NCBI RefSeq assembly: GCF_010119385.1
Contig: NZ_VFIE01000027.1
Location: forward strand, 39,847 to 103,846
DNA from: Nesterenkonia haasae
GTDB lineage: Bacteria; Actinomycetota; Actinomycetes; Actinomycetales; Micrococcaceae
Direction of reading: 5' to 3'
Length of the DNA: 64,000 nucleotides
Below the pieces are notes generated by a model. That model was given only the letters and a program-made list of their open reading frames with translations. It was not told the DNA's origin and ran no database searches. The stretch's first letter is position 1. Each line of letters starts with the position of its first letter. This document shows positions 37,411-46,625 of this stretch, piece after piece. The translations under genes and the position numbers were made by a program.

Positions 37411-38610
37411 ATGACTTCTGCTGATCAATCCCCCGCCCTTTCTGCTGTCTCCGATCCTTCCCCGTCGGTCGGGCTCATCGGTTGGCGTGGCATGGTGGGC
37501 TCGGTCCTGATGCAGCGCATGGTGAGCGAAGGCGACTTCGCCCATATCAACCCTGTGTTCTTCTCTACCTCTGCTGTGGGCAAGCCCGCCCCGGAATTCC
37601 AGGGTGCATCCGCTGAGACCGCTACGCTGCAGGACGCCTATGATGTCGATGCGCTGGTAAAGCTTCCGATCATTGTCACGATGCAGGGTGGTGACTACAC
37701 CAAGGAGGTCTATCCCAAGCTGCGCGCCGCCGGATGGGACGGTATTTGGATCGATGCCGCCTCAGCATTGCGCATGGCAGATGAATCGATCATCGTGTTG
37801 GACCCGATCAATCGGGAGGTGATTGACGCAGGCCTAGCCGCGGGTGTGAAGGAGTTCGTCGGCGGCAACTGCACCGTTAGCTGCATGCTGATGGGCCTCG
37901 GCGGCCTGTTCAAGCAGGACCTGGTCGAGTGGGGCACCGCCATGACCTACCAGGCGGCCTCCGGAGGTGGGGCACGGCATATGCGTGAACTGCTGAACCA
38001 GTTTGGTCACCTCAACGGTGTGGTAGCTGATGGGCTTGCGGATCCAGCAAGCGCCATCCTGGACATCGACCGCAGAGTCCTGGAGGCCCAGCAGGGCGAG
38101 TTGGACGTTTCTCAGTTCGGCGTACCGCTGGCAGGGTCACTGATCCCATGGATTGACGCGGACTTGGGCAACGGTATGTCCAAGGAGGAGCGAAAGGGCT
38201 CGGACGAGACCAATAAGATCTTAGGGCGTGGCGACTCGCTCGCCCCGGGTGTGGAACGTCGTGGTGACAGCATCCCGTTTGAATCCCTCTGTGTGCGCAT
38301 CGGCGCACTGCGGTCGCATTCGCAGGCGCTGACCCTGAAGCTCCGCGAAAACCTGCCTGTCTCAGAGATAGAACAGATCATCACCGAGGGCAGCGACTGG
38401 GCCAAAGTCGTGCCCAATGAGAAGGATGCGACCATGGAACAATTGACGCCGGTGGCTGCCACCGGTGAGCTGACCATTCCGGTGGGGCGCATCCGGAAGC
38501 TGGAGATGGGGCCGGAGTACATTTCCGCGTTCACCATCGGGGATCAGCTGCTGTGGGGCGCGGCTGAGCCGCTGCGCCGGATGCTACTGATTGCCATCGG
38601 GAAGCTGTAG
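37411..38610 (+). CDS. asd: Aspartate-semialdehyde dehydrogenase
   Basis: 399 residues, of the proteobacterial-type class. N-terminal NADP fold [18 protein letters not shown]; active-site Cys in [32 protein letters not shown]; His in the C-terminal half. It makes aspartate semialdehyde for lysine, threonine and methionine synthesis. A GTG two codons upstream of the chosen ATG would lie 1 nt from the -10 box, so the ATG is preferred. Confidence 0.94.
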   Translation: MTSADQSPALSAVSDPSPSVGLIGWRGMVGSVLMQRMVSEGDFAHINPVFFSTSAVGKPAPEFQGASAETATLQDAYDVDALVKLPIIVTMQGGDYTKEVYPKLRAAGWDGIWIDAASALRMADESIIVLDPINREVIDAGLAAGVKEFVGGNCTVSCMLMGLGGLFKQDLVEWGTAMTYQAASGGGARHMRELLNQFGHLNGVVADGLADPASAILDIDRRVLEAQQGELDVSQFGVPLAGSLIPWIDADLGNGMSKEERKGSDETNKILGRGDSLAPGVERRGDSIPFESLCVRIGALRSHSQALTLKLRENLPVSEIEQIITEGSDWAKVVPNEKDATMEQLTPVAATGELTIPVGRIRKLEMGPEYISAFTIGDQLLWGAAEPLRRMLLIAIGKL

Positions 38611-38624
38611 CGGGCACTACGCGT

Positions 38625-39317
38625 ATGTCCGCACCGCTGCAGATTGTTGCTCTGCTCTTTCCGAACGTCACCCAGCTGGACTTGACGGGCCCGGCCCAAG
38701 TTTTCTCCCAGTTCCCCGATGCTGAGGTGCATTTCGCCTGGCGGGACCGGAACCCTGTCCCCACGGATTCCGGGTTCTCGATTGTGCCCACAGCAACTTT
38801 CCTTGAGGCCCCTCAGGCGGATCTGCTGTTCGTGCCGGGGGGCGCGGGGGCCTTCGAGCTTTTCGAGGATGACGCAGCACTGAGTTTTATTGCGGAACAG
38901 GCAGCAGGTGCCCAATTCGTCACCAGCGTCTGCACCGGATCGTTCGCTCTCGCCGCGGCGGGGCTGCTGAACGGCAAACGCGCAACCAGCCACTGGGCTT
39001 CACTTCACATGTTGGAGGACTTCGGGGCGGTACCGGTCAGGGAGCGCGTGGCGCGTGACGGTCATATCATCACCGGCGCGGGGATCAGCAGCGGCATTGA
39101 CTTCGCACTCGCGCTGGCAGCGGAGCTGTATGACGACAGAATGGCGCGCCAGATCCAGCTCTATATTGAGTATGATCCGGCACCGCCGTTCGACGCCGGT
39201 TCGCCGTTCCGACCGGAGGCCGATCAGCAATCGGTCAAGGAGCGAATCGCTTCGGTGACCGAGCATCGATCCCCTATGGTCGCCCGCGCAGCGCAGCGTC
39301 TACGTACCGAGAGTTAA
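38625..39317 (+). CDS. DJ-1/PfpI family protein (isonitrile hydratase-like)
   Basis: 230 residues with a DJ-1/PfpI fold: VALLFPNVTQLDLTGPAQVF, LLFVPGGAGAFEL, and a nucleophilic elbow TSVCTGSFALAAAGLLNGKR with the reactive Cys. This pattern matches isonitrile hydratases (InhA) and the sensor part of GlxA regulators, but no AraC domain follows. The ORF starts 15 bases after asd, so they may be co-transcribed. Confidence 0.87.
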   Translation: MSAPLQIVALLFPNVTQLDLTGPAQVFSQFPDAEVHFAWRDRNPVPTDSGFSIVPTATFLEAPQADLLFVPGGAGAFELFEDDAALSFIAEQAAGAQFVTSVCTGSFALAAAGLLNGKRATSHWASLHMLEDFGAVPVRERVARDGHIITGAGISSGIDFALALAAELYDDRMARQIQLYIEYDPAPPFDAGSPFRPEADQQSVKERIASVTEHRSPMVARAAQRLRTES

Positions 39318-39398
39318 GCTTCAGATCAGCAACTTTCCCATGTGATGATGGAATACGTCACCGCCGGGTCAGGGGCTCGAACGTTCGGAAGGACTTCC

Positions 39399-40244
39399 AT
39401 GGGAACTCTTATCGGCCCCGAAGAACTGCACGAATCGATCAGTTCGAGAGCAGTTGGGCTGCGCCTCCTCGATGTCCGTTGGCGCCTCGACCGCCCCAAT
39501 GGCTATGCCAAATACCTGCAAGGCCACGTTCCCGGAGCCGTATTCGTAGATCTCGACACTGAGCTGGCGGAACACGGGCGGCCCCTCTCCGAAGGGCGCC
39601 ACCCTCTGCCTACCATCGAGACCCTGCAGAGTGCCGCACGTCGGTGGGGACTTCACGAGGGTGACACAGTGGTCGTCTACGACGACATCAAGAACACCGC
39701 CTCAGCCCGCGCGTGGTGGCTACTGCGCCACGCCGGCGTGAAAGATGTTCGCGTCCTCGACGGCTCGCTGCGTGGCTGGATCGACGCGGGCCTAGCTCTG
39801 GAAACCGGCGAGATTAGACCCGATCCGGGAAGTATCACTTTGCGGTACGGCACGCTTGAGGCGCTGAGCATCAACCAGGTCGCAGGATTCCCGCAGCACG
39901 GCACACTGGTCGATGCCCGGGCCGCAGAACGCTACCGTGGCGAGCATGAACCCATTGATCCCCGAGCCGGTCACATTCCTGGCGCACTGAACGCCCCGAC
40001 GACGGCGAACCTGAATGAGAACGGCCGGTTCCTCGAACCCGAAGCCTTACGGGAGCAGTTCCTCAGCGTCGGTGTCGACCCTGACAAACCCGTTGCCACC
40101 TACTGCGGATCCGGTATAACTGCTGCGCACTCTACGCTCGCGCTGGAGCGAGCTGGATTCGAGGCTGTCCTCTACCCAGGTTCATTCAGTCAGTGGGCCA
40201 ATCATCCCGACCGTGAAGTCATCACGGGAGACCAGCCAGGCTGA
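39399..40244 (+). CDS. Sulfurtransferase (3-mercaptopyruvate type rhodanese)
   Basis: 281 residues from the ATG at 39399, which has GGAAGG 6 nt upstream; an open extension to 39342 is less likely. Two rhodanese domains: an inactive N-terminal one (about 1-140) with LLDVRWRLDRPNGYAKYLQG, and a catalytic C-terminal one whose loop reads CGSGITA, the 3-mercaptopyruvate sulfurtransferase pattern. It converges on the aldo/keto reductase gene. Confidence 0.88.
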   Translation: MGTLIGPEELHESISSRAVGLRLLDVRWRLDRPNGYAKYLQGHVPGAVFVDLDTELAEHGRPLSEGRHPLPTIETLQSAARRWGLHEGDTVVVYDDIKNTASARAWWLLRHAGVKDVRVLDGSLRGWIDAGLALETGEIRPDPGSITLRYGTLEALSINQVAGFPQHGTLVDARAAERYRGEHEPIDPRAGHIPGALNAPTTANLNENGRFLEPEALREQFLSVGVDPDKPVATYCGSGITAAHSTLALERAGFEAVLYPGSFSQWANHPDREVITGDQPG

Positions 40245-40295
40245 ATCAGCGTCGCGAACTGAGACCCTAAACGGCTACTGATACGTAATTTTGGT

Positions 40296-41327
40296 TTACT
40301 TTCCGGAAGCGCGCGGCAACAGGCCTTCACGGCCGCCTGACACCCATTGCGGGGAAAAGCTGCGATCACCACGGACCTCCTCTGCGAGCGCATCTAGGGC
40401 CGCCACGAGCTCAACACTCAACTGACCGTCGAGGCCAGCGAGCAACTCATCGAGGTGCTCCACATAACGCGTGCCTGGGATTACCGAGAGGCTCAGGCCA
40501 GCACCTTCAGCCTTGGTAAAAAGCCAGGCCAAGGCCAGGCCCGCTGCGGGAATACCTGCGTCAGCAGCGAGCAGCCTGGCTTTGTTCGCCACCTGGTGAT
40601 TGGGCTCCAGGTACTCAGGCGCGAACCAGGGGAACTTGTGCCGGGCGTCGTTCTCCCCCAATCCTTCGGGATCAAACCCATCCGTGAGGAGTCCCCGGGC
40701 CACTGGTGAGAAGGCGACAAACCCGATGCCAAGCTCGGCGCAGGTGGGGAGAACGTACTCCTCCACATCACGGGCGAAGATGCTCCATTCGGACTGTATC
40801 GCGGTGATCGGATATGTCTGATGTGCCCGACGAATTTCTGCCGCGGTGACCTCGGAGAGCCCAATGCTGCGCACCTTGCCCGCGCTGATCAGCTCACCGA
40901 GGGCTCCCACTGATTCTTCAATCGGCACGTCCGGGTCGGGCCGATGCAGGTAGTAAAGATCAACGTAGTCGGTGCCCAAACGACGCAGCGAGAGCTCGAT
41001 CTGCTCACGGATATGCTCTGGGCGGCCATTGATGCTGCGCTTGCCAGCCTCACCTTTCGGCTCAATCCCGCACTTTGTGGCCAAGATGATGTCATCTCGG
41101 CGACCTTCGAGGAACCGGCCGAGAATAGTCTCACTGAGGCCTAAACCGTAGATATTGGCCGTGTCGATGAATGTTATCCCCCGGCCGGTCACCTCCTGGA
41201 GCAGGGTGAGCGCGGCTGGCTCATCAATAGGACCATAGGCACCGGCCAAGGACATTGCGCCGTAGCCGAACGCGGTGGTTGTCAACGCGTGAGGCCCAGC
41301 GCCGAGCTCAGTGGTGCGAAGTGCCAT
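40296..41327 (-). CDS. Aldo/keto reductase
   Basis: 343 residues from the ATG at 41327 (MALRTTELG); the open frame upstream runs into the preceding gene. TIM-barrel oxidoreductase of the AKR13-like group. The tetrad is visible: Asp in FIDTANIYG, Tyr in the same motif, Lys in LATKCGI, His in YYLHRPDPD. NADP-binding residues near the C-terminus (SLSVIPGTRYVEHLDELL). It starts 13 bases after the sulfurtransferase stop, probably one operon. Confidence 0.9.
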   Translation of the reverse strand: MALRTTELGAGPHALTTTAFGYGAMSLAGAYGPIDEPAALTLLQEVTGRGITFIDTANIYGLGLSETILGRFLEGRRDDIILATKCGIEPKGEAGKRSINGRPEHIREQIELSLRRLGTDYVDLYYLHRPDPDVPIEESVGALGELISAGKVRSIGLSEVTAAEIRRAHQTYPITAIQSEWSIFARDVEEYVLPTCAELGIGFVAFSPVARGLLTDGFDPEGLGENDARHKFPWFAPEYLEPNHQVANKARLLAADAGIPAAGLALAWLFTKAEGAGLSLSVIPGTRYVEHLDELLAGLDGQLSVELVAALDALAEEVRGDRSFSPQWVSGGREGLLPRASGK

Positions 41328-41340
41328 AAGGTCAGACACC

Positions 41341-42219
41341 TTAGTGACCGGGTTCGCTGCCGACGGCGATGGGCAGGCGAACGGCATTGCCCCATTCGGT
41401 CCATGAGCCGTCGTAGTTGCGGACGTTCTTGTAGCCCAACAGGTGCTTGAGGACGAACCACGTGTGGCTGGAACGTTCACCGATCCGGCAGTACGCGATC
41501 ACGTTTTCAGCTTCGCCGACCCCCGCTTCGTTCTTGTAGATCTGCTCCAGCTCATCACGGGATTTGAAGGTGCCGTCGTCGTTTGCCGCCCGTGCCCAGG
41601 GCACCGAAGATGCCGTCGGGATATGACCGCCGCGCAGTGCCCCTTCCTTGTCTTCAAACCCGGGCGCGGATGTGACTTCCCCGGTGAATTCAGCCGGTGA
41701 ACGGACATCTACCAGCGGGCCGTTGCCGATGTGTGCAAGCACGTCTTCGCGGAAGGCGCGCCATTGATCGTCATTGCGGCGGGCAGGAACCGGGTACTCG
41801 GCGCGAACAAGAGCGGGTACCTCAGTGGTGACATCCCGACCCTCGTCGATCCACTTCTGCCGCCCGCCATCGAGCAGCCGCAGGTCATCATGGCCGAAAA
41901 GCGTGAAGACCCATAGTGCGTAAGCCGCCCACCAATTGGATTTATCGCCGTAGAAAACCACAGTGGTGTCAGGACTGATGCCGTTGGACCCGGCGAATTC
42001 GGCGAACTGCTGCTCGTTGATGAAGTCTCGCGCCACCGAGTCATTGAGGTCGGTGTGCCAGTCGATTTTGACGGCTCCGGGGATGTGGCCGGTCTCGTAG
42101 AGGAGCACATCCTCATTGGACTCGAGGACCACCACATTGGGATCGTCCTTGTGCTGGGCGAGCCATTCGGTGCTCACCAGCGCATTGGGGTTGGCGTACT
42201 GTGTCAGATCCTTCGACAT
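41341..42219 (-). CDS. sseA: Thiosulfate sulfurtransferase
   Basis: 292 residues from the ATG at 42219, with GAGAGG upstream. Two rhodanese domains: inactive ([20 protein letters not shown] at about 15-35) and catalytic (about 160-280) with active loop CRIGERS, the CysA-type thiosulfate sulfurtransferase motif. An in-frame open extension to 42297 contains five cysteines in a row of six and is annotated separately as a leader. The enzyme moves sulfane sulfur, usually to cyanide or acceptor thiols. A palindromic operator lies about 120 bases upstream. Confidence 0.92.
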   Translation of the reverse strand: MSKDLTQYANPNALVSTEWLAQHKDDPNVVVLESNEDVLLYETGHIPGAVKIDWHTDLNDSVARDFINEQQFAEFAGSNGISPDTTVVFYGDKSNWWAAYALWVFTLFGHDDLRLLDGGRQKWIDEGRDVTTEVPALVRAEYPVPARRNDDQWRAFREDVLAHIGNGPLVDVRSPAEFTGEVTSAPGFEDKEGALRGGHIPTASSVPWARAANDDGTFKSRDELEQIYKNEAGVGEAENVIAYCRIGERSSHTWFVLKHLLGYKNVRNYDGSWTEWGNAVRLPIAVGSEPGH

Positions 42220-42297
42220 CGTGACCTGCCTCTCAGTTGGGGTTGCTTTCAATGTGTCACAGCAGACGCAACAACACGCATCCACATTAACGTCCAT
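42220..42297 (-). promoter_or_regulatory. Cysteine-rich in-frame leader of the sulfurtransferase gene
   Basis: Upstream of sseA, in the same frame and with no stop codon, an ATG (42297) with its own AGGA site begins [17 protein letters not shown]. Polycysteine upstream ORFs act as cysteine sensors before sulfur genes in mycobacteria. Here the reading frame joins the enzyme directly, so it would make either an extended protein or a leader whose slow translation affects the internal start. Confidence 0.5.
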
Positions 42298-42336
42298 GAC
42301 ATTCCTAGGCCGTGTCCATGACCCTATTGAGGTTTT

Positions 42337-42351
42337 CTGTACGTTGTACAG
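42337..42351. promoter_or_regulatory. Palindromic operator between sseA and the 42-residue gene
   Basis: CTGTACGTTGTACAG, a perfect 6-bp inverted repeat around a 3-base centre. It overlaps a possible plus-strand -10 (TACAGT) and lies at the -35 position of a minus-strand TAGGGT (42321-42326), so one bound protein could control both directions. The binding protein is unknown; some GntR-type DNA-binding domains use similar TGTAC half-sites. Confidence 0.6.
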
Positions 42352-42407
42352 TCAACGATGACGCCTTTGTGTCGATGATTCACCTATCACCAGCAGAAGG
42401 AAGCTCC

Positions 42408-42536
42408 ATGACCACCCGGCATCACATCCCAGGGATCCCTTTCGGTATGGTGGCCTCCGGCAATACCGAGTGGACTGTGGACCGGTTGAAAAGTCAGTAC
42501 AAGTCATCGCGGGACCTCATAGCGACCTCTTCGTAG
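42408..42536 (+). CDS. 42-residue hypothetical protein
   Basis: A short ORF begins MTTRHHIPGIPFGMVASGNT and ends KSSRDLIATSS. AGAAGGAAG lies a few bases before the ATG, a strong ribosome site, and a palindromic operator with TACAGT lies about 55 bases upstream. No family is recognised, and no transmembrane or metal site is visible. It faces the end of fhs. Regulated small protein or remnant are both possible. Confidence 0.5.
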   Translation: MTTRHHIPGIPFGMVASGNTEWTVDRLKSQYKSSRDLIATSS

Positions 42537-42631
42537 TGCCACTTCCGCGATGGACAATGATCACACTCTAGCCAGCAGAATGTCCTCCCCCAGGCCTCCC
42601 GCCTTCGCGAAAAGCGCTTAATCCGCAACCA

Positions 42632-44404
42632 TCAGAACAGTCCGACGATCCGCCCGTCACCGTCGATGTCGATGCTCTCTGCCGCTGGAGCTGACCCTAG
42701 TCCGGGCATGGTCTGAATCGATCCGCACATGGGGTACACGAACCCCGCTCCCGCGGAGAGCCGCACCTCGCCCACCGGGAGCCGCCAACCTGACGGCGCC
42801 CCCACCAGCTTCGGGTCCGCTGACAGGGACAGGTGCGTCTTCGCAACACACACCGGCAGCCGCCCGTACCCGGCCTCGGTGTAGGCAGCCAGGTCCTTGG
42901 CCGCTCGGGGGGATAGGTCCACCCCATCCGCGCCATATATCTCGGTGGCGATAGACTCGATCTTCTCGACCAGTGACTCTTCCTCCCGATACAGGAACCT
43001 AAACTCACCGGGCTCCTCAGCGGCCTCTGCAACCGCTTCGGCGAGTTCAAGAGCGCCGGCGCCTCCATCGGTGAAGTGCGTGGAGACTGCGCATCGGGCC
43101 CCCTCCTCCGCAGCGATCTGGGCGATCACCTCGTGCTCACTGGCAAAGTCGTCGGGGAAGGAGTTGATGGCCACCACCGGGGTGACCCCGTGCCGGCGGA
43201 TGATCCGCAGTTGGGCTCGCAGGTTCTCCGACCCAGTCCGCACTTCCTCCGGATTCTCTTTGAGCATCGCCTGCGGCAGCGGCCTTCCTGCGACCACCCG
43301 GTGGCGTCCCGAATGCACTTTGAGCGCACGCACCGTGGCCACCACCACAGCGGCATCCGGTTCCAGCCCGGAGACCCGGCACTTGATGTTGAAAAACCGT
43401 TCGGCGCCCATGTCCGCGGCGAACCCAGCCTCTGTGATCAGGTAGTCGGCGGCACGGACGCCGATCAGGTCTGCCACCACTGAGGAATTGCCGGTGGCGA
43501 TGTTGCCGAAGGGCCCGCAATGCACCAGTGCCGGTGTGTGCTCCACGGTCTGCAGCAGGTTCGGCTGGAGGGCCTCCCGCAGCAGCACCGTCATCGCCCC
43601 GGCGGCCCCGATGTCTTCTGCCGTGACAGGTTCACCGTCTCCGGTTGTACCCACCACGATTCGCCCCAACCGTGCCCGAAGCTCCTCCAGCGAGCGAGCC
43701 AGAGACAAAGTGGCCATCACCTCGGAAGCTGCGGTGATGTCGAAACCGGACTGCCGGACGGGCCCGTTCGACGCCGGCCCTCCCCCGGCGGGGCCCATCC
43801 CGGTGACGATCTGCCGCAACGAACGGTCATTGACATCCATAACCCGCCGCCAGGTCACCCGTTCCGGATGCAGGCCGGAGGGGCTGCCTCGGTGAAGATG
43901 ATTGTCTACCATCGCGGCCAGCTGGTTGTGGGCGGCGGTAACAGCGTGCAGATCTCCGGTCAGATGCAGGTTCAGCCGGTCCATGGGCACTACCTGGCTC
44001 CACCCACCACCGGTGCCGCCGCCCTTAATTCCCATCGTTGGGCCCAGCGAGGACTGCCGGACAGCTATGGCAGCCCGTCGCCCGGTCGTCTGCAGCCCCT
44101 GTCCGAGCCCAACGGCGGTCGTCGTCTTCCCCTCCCCCAGTGGTGTCGGGGTGATGGCGGTGACCAAGATGTACTTCCCCGCGGGCCGGTCAGCCAACCG
44201 ACCGATCGCCGCCAGGTCCACTTTCCCCACCCCACGCCCGTAGGGTTCGATGAGGTCCTCATCGAGGCCCAGCTCAGCGCCGATCACACCAATCGGACGC
44301 AGCTGCGTCTTCGCGGAGATGCTAAGACTGTCCTTGGCGGTAAGCGCCGGGGCATTCTGCTCGCTGTTCTCTTGTGGTCCGCTGAAGCCTCCGGTGGTTG
44401 TCAT
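42632..44404 (-). CDS. fhs: Formate-tetrahydrofolate ligase
   Basis: 590 residues from the ATG at 44404, which overlaps the stop of the preceding gene by 4 bases (ATGA) and has GGAG upstream; the open frame running to 44785 is an artefact. The nucleotide site is TPLGEGKTTTAVGLGQGL; folate-binding and family blocks GPTMGIKGGGTGGGWSQV, LHLTGDLHAVTAAHN and VVAINSFPDD follow. It interconverts formate plus THF with 10-formyl-THF and ATP. Last gene of the demethylase-metF-fhs operon, where the catabolic direction would yield ATP and formate. Confidence 0.96.
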   Translation of the reverse strand: MTTTGGFSGPQENSEQNAPALTAKDSLSISAKTQLRPIGVIGAELGLDEDLIEPYGRGVGKVDLAAIGRLADRPAGKYILVTAITPTPLGEGKTTTAVGLGQGLQTTGRRAAIAVRQSSLGPTMGIKGGGTGGGWSQVVPMDRLNLHLTGDLHAVTAAHNQLAAMVDNHLHRGSPSGLHPERVTWRRVMDVNDRSLRQIVTGMGPAGGGPASNGPVRQSGFDITAASEVMATLSLARSLEELRARLGRIVVGTTGDGEPVTAEDIGAAGAMTVLLREALQPNLLQTVEHTPALVHCGPFGNIATGNSSVVADLIGVRAADYLITEAGFAADMGAERFFNIKCRVSGLEPDAAVVVATVRALKVHSGRHRVVAGRPLPQAMLKENPEEVRTGSENLRAQLRIIRRHGVTPVVAINSFPDDFASEHEVIAQIAAEEGARCAVSTHFTDGGAGALELAEAVAEAAEEPGEFRFLYREEESLVEKIESIATEIYGADGVDLSPRAAKDLAAYTEAGYGRLPVCVAKTHLSLSADPKLVGAPSGWRLPVGEVRLSAGAGFVYPMCGSIQTMPGLGSAPAAESIDIDGDGRIVGLF

Positions 44405-45312
44405 CCGTGATCTCCCTCTTCGAGCCAGGCCACGAGTCGCCGTCGCCACAGCTCCGTCTCTTCGAGCGCATTGAATGTGTACAGGTGAATACCTGAGACG
44501 ACGACGTCCCCACTGGCGGTCACCAGCCCTGCCACCAGCGACGTGGGATCGTAGCGCCCGGGTGAGGCTAACCGCAGAGCCAGGCCGGCCCGGCCGGAAG
44601 CGAGGAAGCGCAGCGAGTCCCCGATACCGATCCGCCCTGCGACGCGCATCAGCCTCGCAGAGCCCACTGATCCGGGGACGCCAGCGTAGACCGGAGTCTG
44701 CACACCCCGGGCTCGGAGCCCTGTCGCCCATTCGTGGACTGTCTGTGGATCGAAGCAGAGCTGAGTGACGAGGCAGCACGCCCATTCCGCCTTCTGCGCC
44801 AGGGACTCATCAAGCGTTTCCTGCGAGATCTTGGGATGTCCCTCTGGGTAACCCGCCACCCCGAGACGCAGCTCTGGGGCCAGCCGGCGCACAGCGGCCA
44901 GGAGCTTCTGGCCATCAGAGAAGGGGGCGTCTCTCATGGCTGTGGTCTTGCCACGCCGAGCCTGCCCGTCCGCCGCATCTCCGCCGACGACGAACACCTC
45001 CTGGACTCCTGCGGTCTGAAGACGTTCCAGCGTGTGCGGTAAGGAGTCTTCCCCATGCTGCGTCGCCGCTAAATGTGGCACCGCCCGGAAGCCCTTGCGG
45101 ATGAGAGCCTCCGCAGTCTCCACTGTGGGGTCGGCGCCTCGAGTGGGGGAGGCTGTCACCGTGACTTTGGCACCGGCAGGCAGGTGAGCGACGGCGTCGT
45201 CGACAATCCGACCCAGCGGCAGTACCTCGAACCGTGGATCCTCCAGCAGCTCACGCAGACCGTGCCGCTGTGCGGGCGACACCGAGGCGTCGACGGTCGA
45301 CTTGCGGATCAC
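44401..45312 (-). CDS. Methylenetetrahydrofolate reductase-like protein
   Basis: 303 residues, TIM barrel of the MTHFR superfamily: VTVTASPTRGADPTVETAEA, RAVPHLAATQHGEDSL, VFVVGGDAADGQARRG, LGVAGYPEGHPK and LVTQLCFDPQTV match MetF blocks for FAD and folate. It is somewhat diverged from biosynthetic MetF. Between the demethylase-like gene and fhs, it would oxidise methyl-THF to methylene-THF. Start is GTG with GAAGG upstream, 12 bases after the demethylase-like gene. Confidence 0.85.
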   Translation of the reverse strand: MIRKSTVDASVSPAQRHGLRELLEDPRFEVLPLGRIVDDAVAHLPAGAKVTVTASPTRGADPTVETAEALIRKGFRAVPHLAATQHGEDSLPHTLERLQTAGVQEVFVVGGDAADGQARRGKTTAMRDAPFSDGQKLLAAVRRLAPELRLGVAGYPEGHPKISQETLDESLAQKAEWACCLVTQLCFDPQTVHEWATGLRARGVQTPVYAGVPGSVGSARLMRVAGRIGIGDSLRFLASGRAGLALRLASPGRYDPTSLVAGLVTASGDVVVSGIHLYTFNALEETELWRRRLVAWLEEGDHG

Positions 45313-45324
45313 CGGCGAATACCT

Positions 45325-46575
45325 TCAGTTATCCGGAGAGAGGTAGCCGTTGCCCGGCGTGAAGGACTGCTTCGGTATGTCCTTGGTGGGGTCGACGAAC
45401 GGCTTGGGCACCACTACGGCGGGCACCACGCCTGTCGGGGTCTCGATCTCCAGCTCCGTGCCCGTCGCACTGAGGTCGACAGGCACCATAGCGTAACCGA
45501 TGTTGCGTTCTAGCCGCGGGGAGAAGCACGCGGAGGTGACCTCTCCCACCCTGTGTCCGCTCCGCCAGACTGGGAAGGCCTCGATCATCGAGCCGTCGTT
45601 GAAGGTGCCCAGGGCAGGGCCGCCGATTGTTACGCCGGCGAGCCTCCGGGTGACACCGTCCTGTTTGATGCGCCTCAAGGCGTCCTTGCCTATGAAGTCT
45701 GCCTCCTGTTTCAGGTCCACCATCCAGTCATACCCCATGCCCACCTCGAATGGGTTCGTCTGGTACGTGATGTCGCAGCCATGGGCCAAAATGCCGGCCT
45801 CAATGCGGCGCATGTGGCAAGGCCCTATGACCTTCATCCCGAAAGGCTCGCCGGCCGCCCACACCGTCTCCCAAAGACGCACCGCGTCACGTGAGGCGTT
45901 CTTCACGTAAATTTCGAAGCCCAACTCGGCGGTATAGCCGGTGCGGGAGACGATGACCTCCATGCCGTCGAGCCCAAACTCTTTGAGTCGGTAGTAACCA
46001 ATGTCGAGAACTTCTGGGCCGAAGATCGCAGCCATCACTTTCCCGGACAGCGGCCCCTGGATTTGCACCGGGCCGACGTCCGCCTCCTCGATGGTGACGT
46101 CCATGCCCGAGTTATACGCCAGACCGCGGGCCCAAAGCAGGATGTCACTGTCTGCCAGCGAGAGCCAGAAGTGGTTCTGCCCCAGACGGAGCAGAACGGG
46201 GTCGTTGAGGATTCCACCGTCGTCAGCGGTCATGAAAACGTATTTGCACTGCCCGACCTCGCACTTGCGCAGATCACGCGGGATGAGCATGTTCGTGAAA
46301 GTGAAGGCATCAGGGCCAGTAATTTCGATTTGTTTCTCGACTCCGACGTCCCACAGCGTCACGCCCTGAAGCAGAGCCCAATACTCGGCCACCGGATCAC
46401 CGTAGTGACGCGGATGGTAGGTGTGGTTGTACACGCTGTACATCGCAACGCCGTGGCGACGCGATGCCCAAAAGAAGGGGGATTTGCGAAGCCTTGGATA
46501 AAGAAGGATCCGGGGGTCCGGAATGACGGCGTCCACGCCGTTGGAGCTGGCAAGCGTATCTGCGTTGAGGGTCAT
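45325..46575 (-). CDS. GcvT-family THF methyltransferase/demethylase (DmdA-like)
   Basis: 416 residues of the aminomethyltransferase fold. Blocks shared with DMSP demethylase DmdA include GVAMYSVYNH, LWDVGVEKQIEITGPDAF, PRDLRKCEVGQCKYVF, ILNDPVLLRL and LADSDILLWARGLAY. The substrate-side motif reads SRTGYTAELGFEIYV, like GcvT, rather than the SGWSKQGG of DmdA, so DMSP is not assured as donor. Followed by metF and fhs, it most likely demethylates a methylated compound to make methyl-THF. A sarcosine/betaine or methyl-ether substrate is possible. Divergent from an IclR regulator across a long dyad. Confidence 0.82.
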   Translation of the reverse strand: MTLNADTLASSNGVDAVIPDPRILLYPRLRKSPFFWASRRHGVAMYSVYNHTYHPRHYGDPVAEYWALLQGVTLWDVGVEKQIEITGPDAFTFTNMLIPRDLRKCEVGQCKYVFMTADDGGILNDPVLLRLGQNHFWLSLADSDILLWARGLAYNSGMDVTIEEADVGPVQIQGPLSGKVMAAIFGPEVLDIGYYRLKEFGLDGMEVIVSRTGYTAELGFEIYVKNASRDAVRLWETVWAAGEPFGMKVIGPCHMRRIEAGILAHGCDITYQTNPFEVGMGYDWMVDLKQEADFIGKDALRRIKQDGVTRRLAGVTIGGPALGTFNDGSMIEAFPVWRSGHRVGEVTSACFSPRLERNIGYAMVPVDLSATGTELEIETPTGVVPAVVVPKPFVDPTKDIPKQSFTPGNGYLSPDN

Positions 46576-46625
46576 GGGAGCCTCCTGCTGTCACATCATT
46601 GGGACACTTCCAGCATGGCACCGTG

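Noticed and set aside
42219-42340. Alternative-frame leader peptide starting at the ATG near 42301 and ending before sseA
   Set aside because: That frame reads [17 protein letters not shown] and has no cysteines; the Cys-rich frame is the one joined to sseA, so no separate peptide is claimed.
43520-44410. 296-residue open frame antisense to fhs
   Set aside because: Arg/Pro/Gly-rich product without domain; shadow of fhs.
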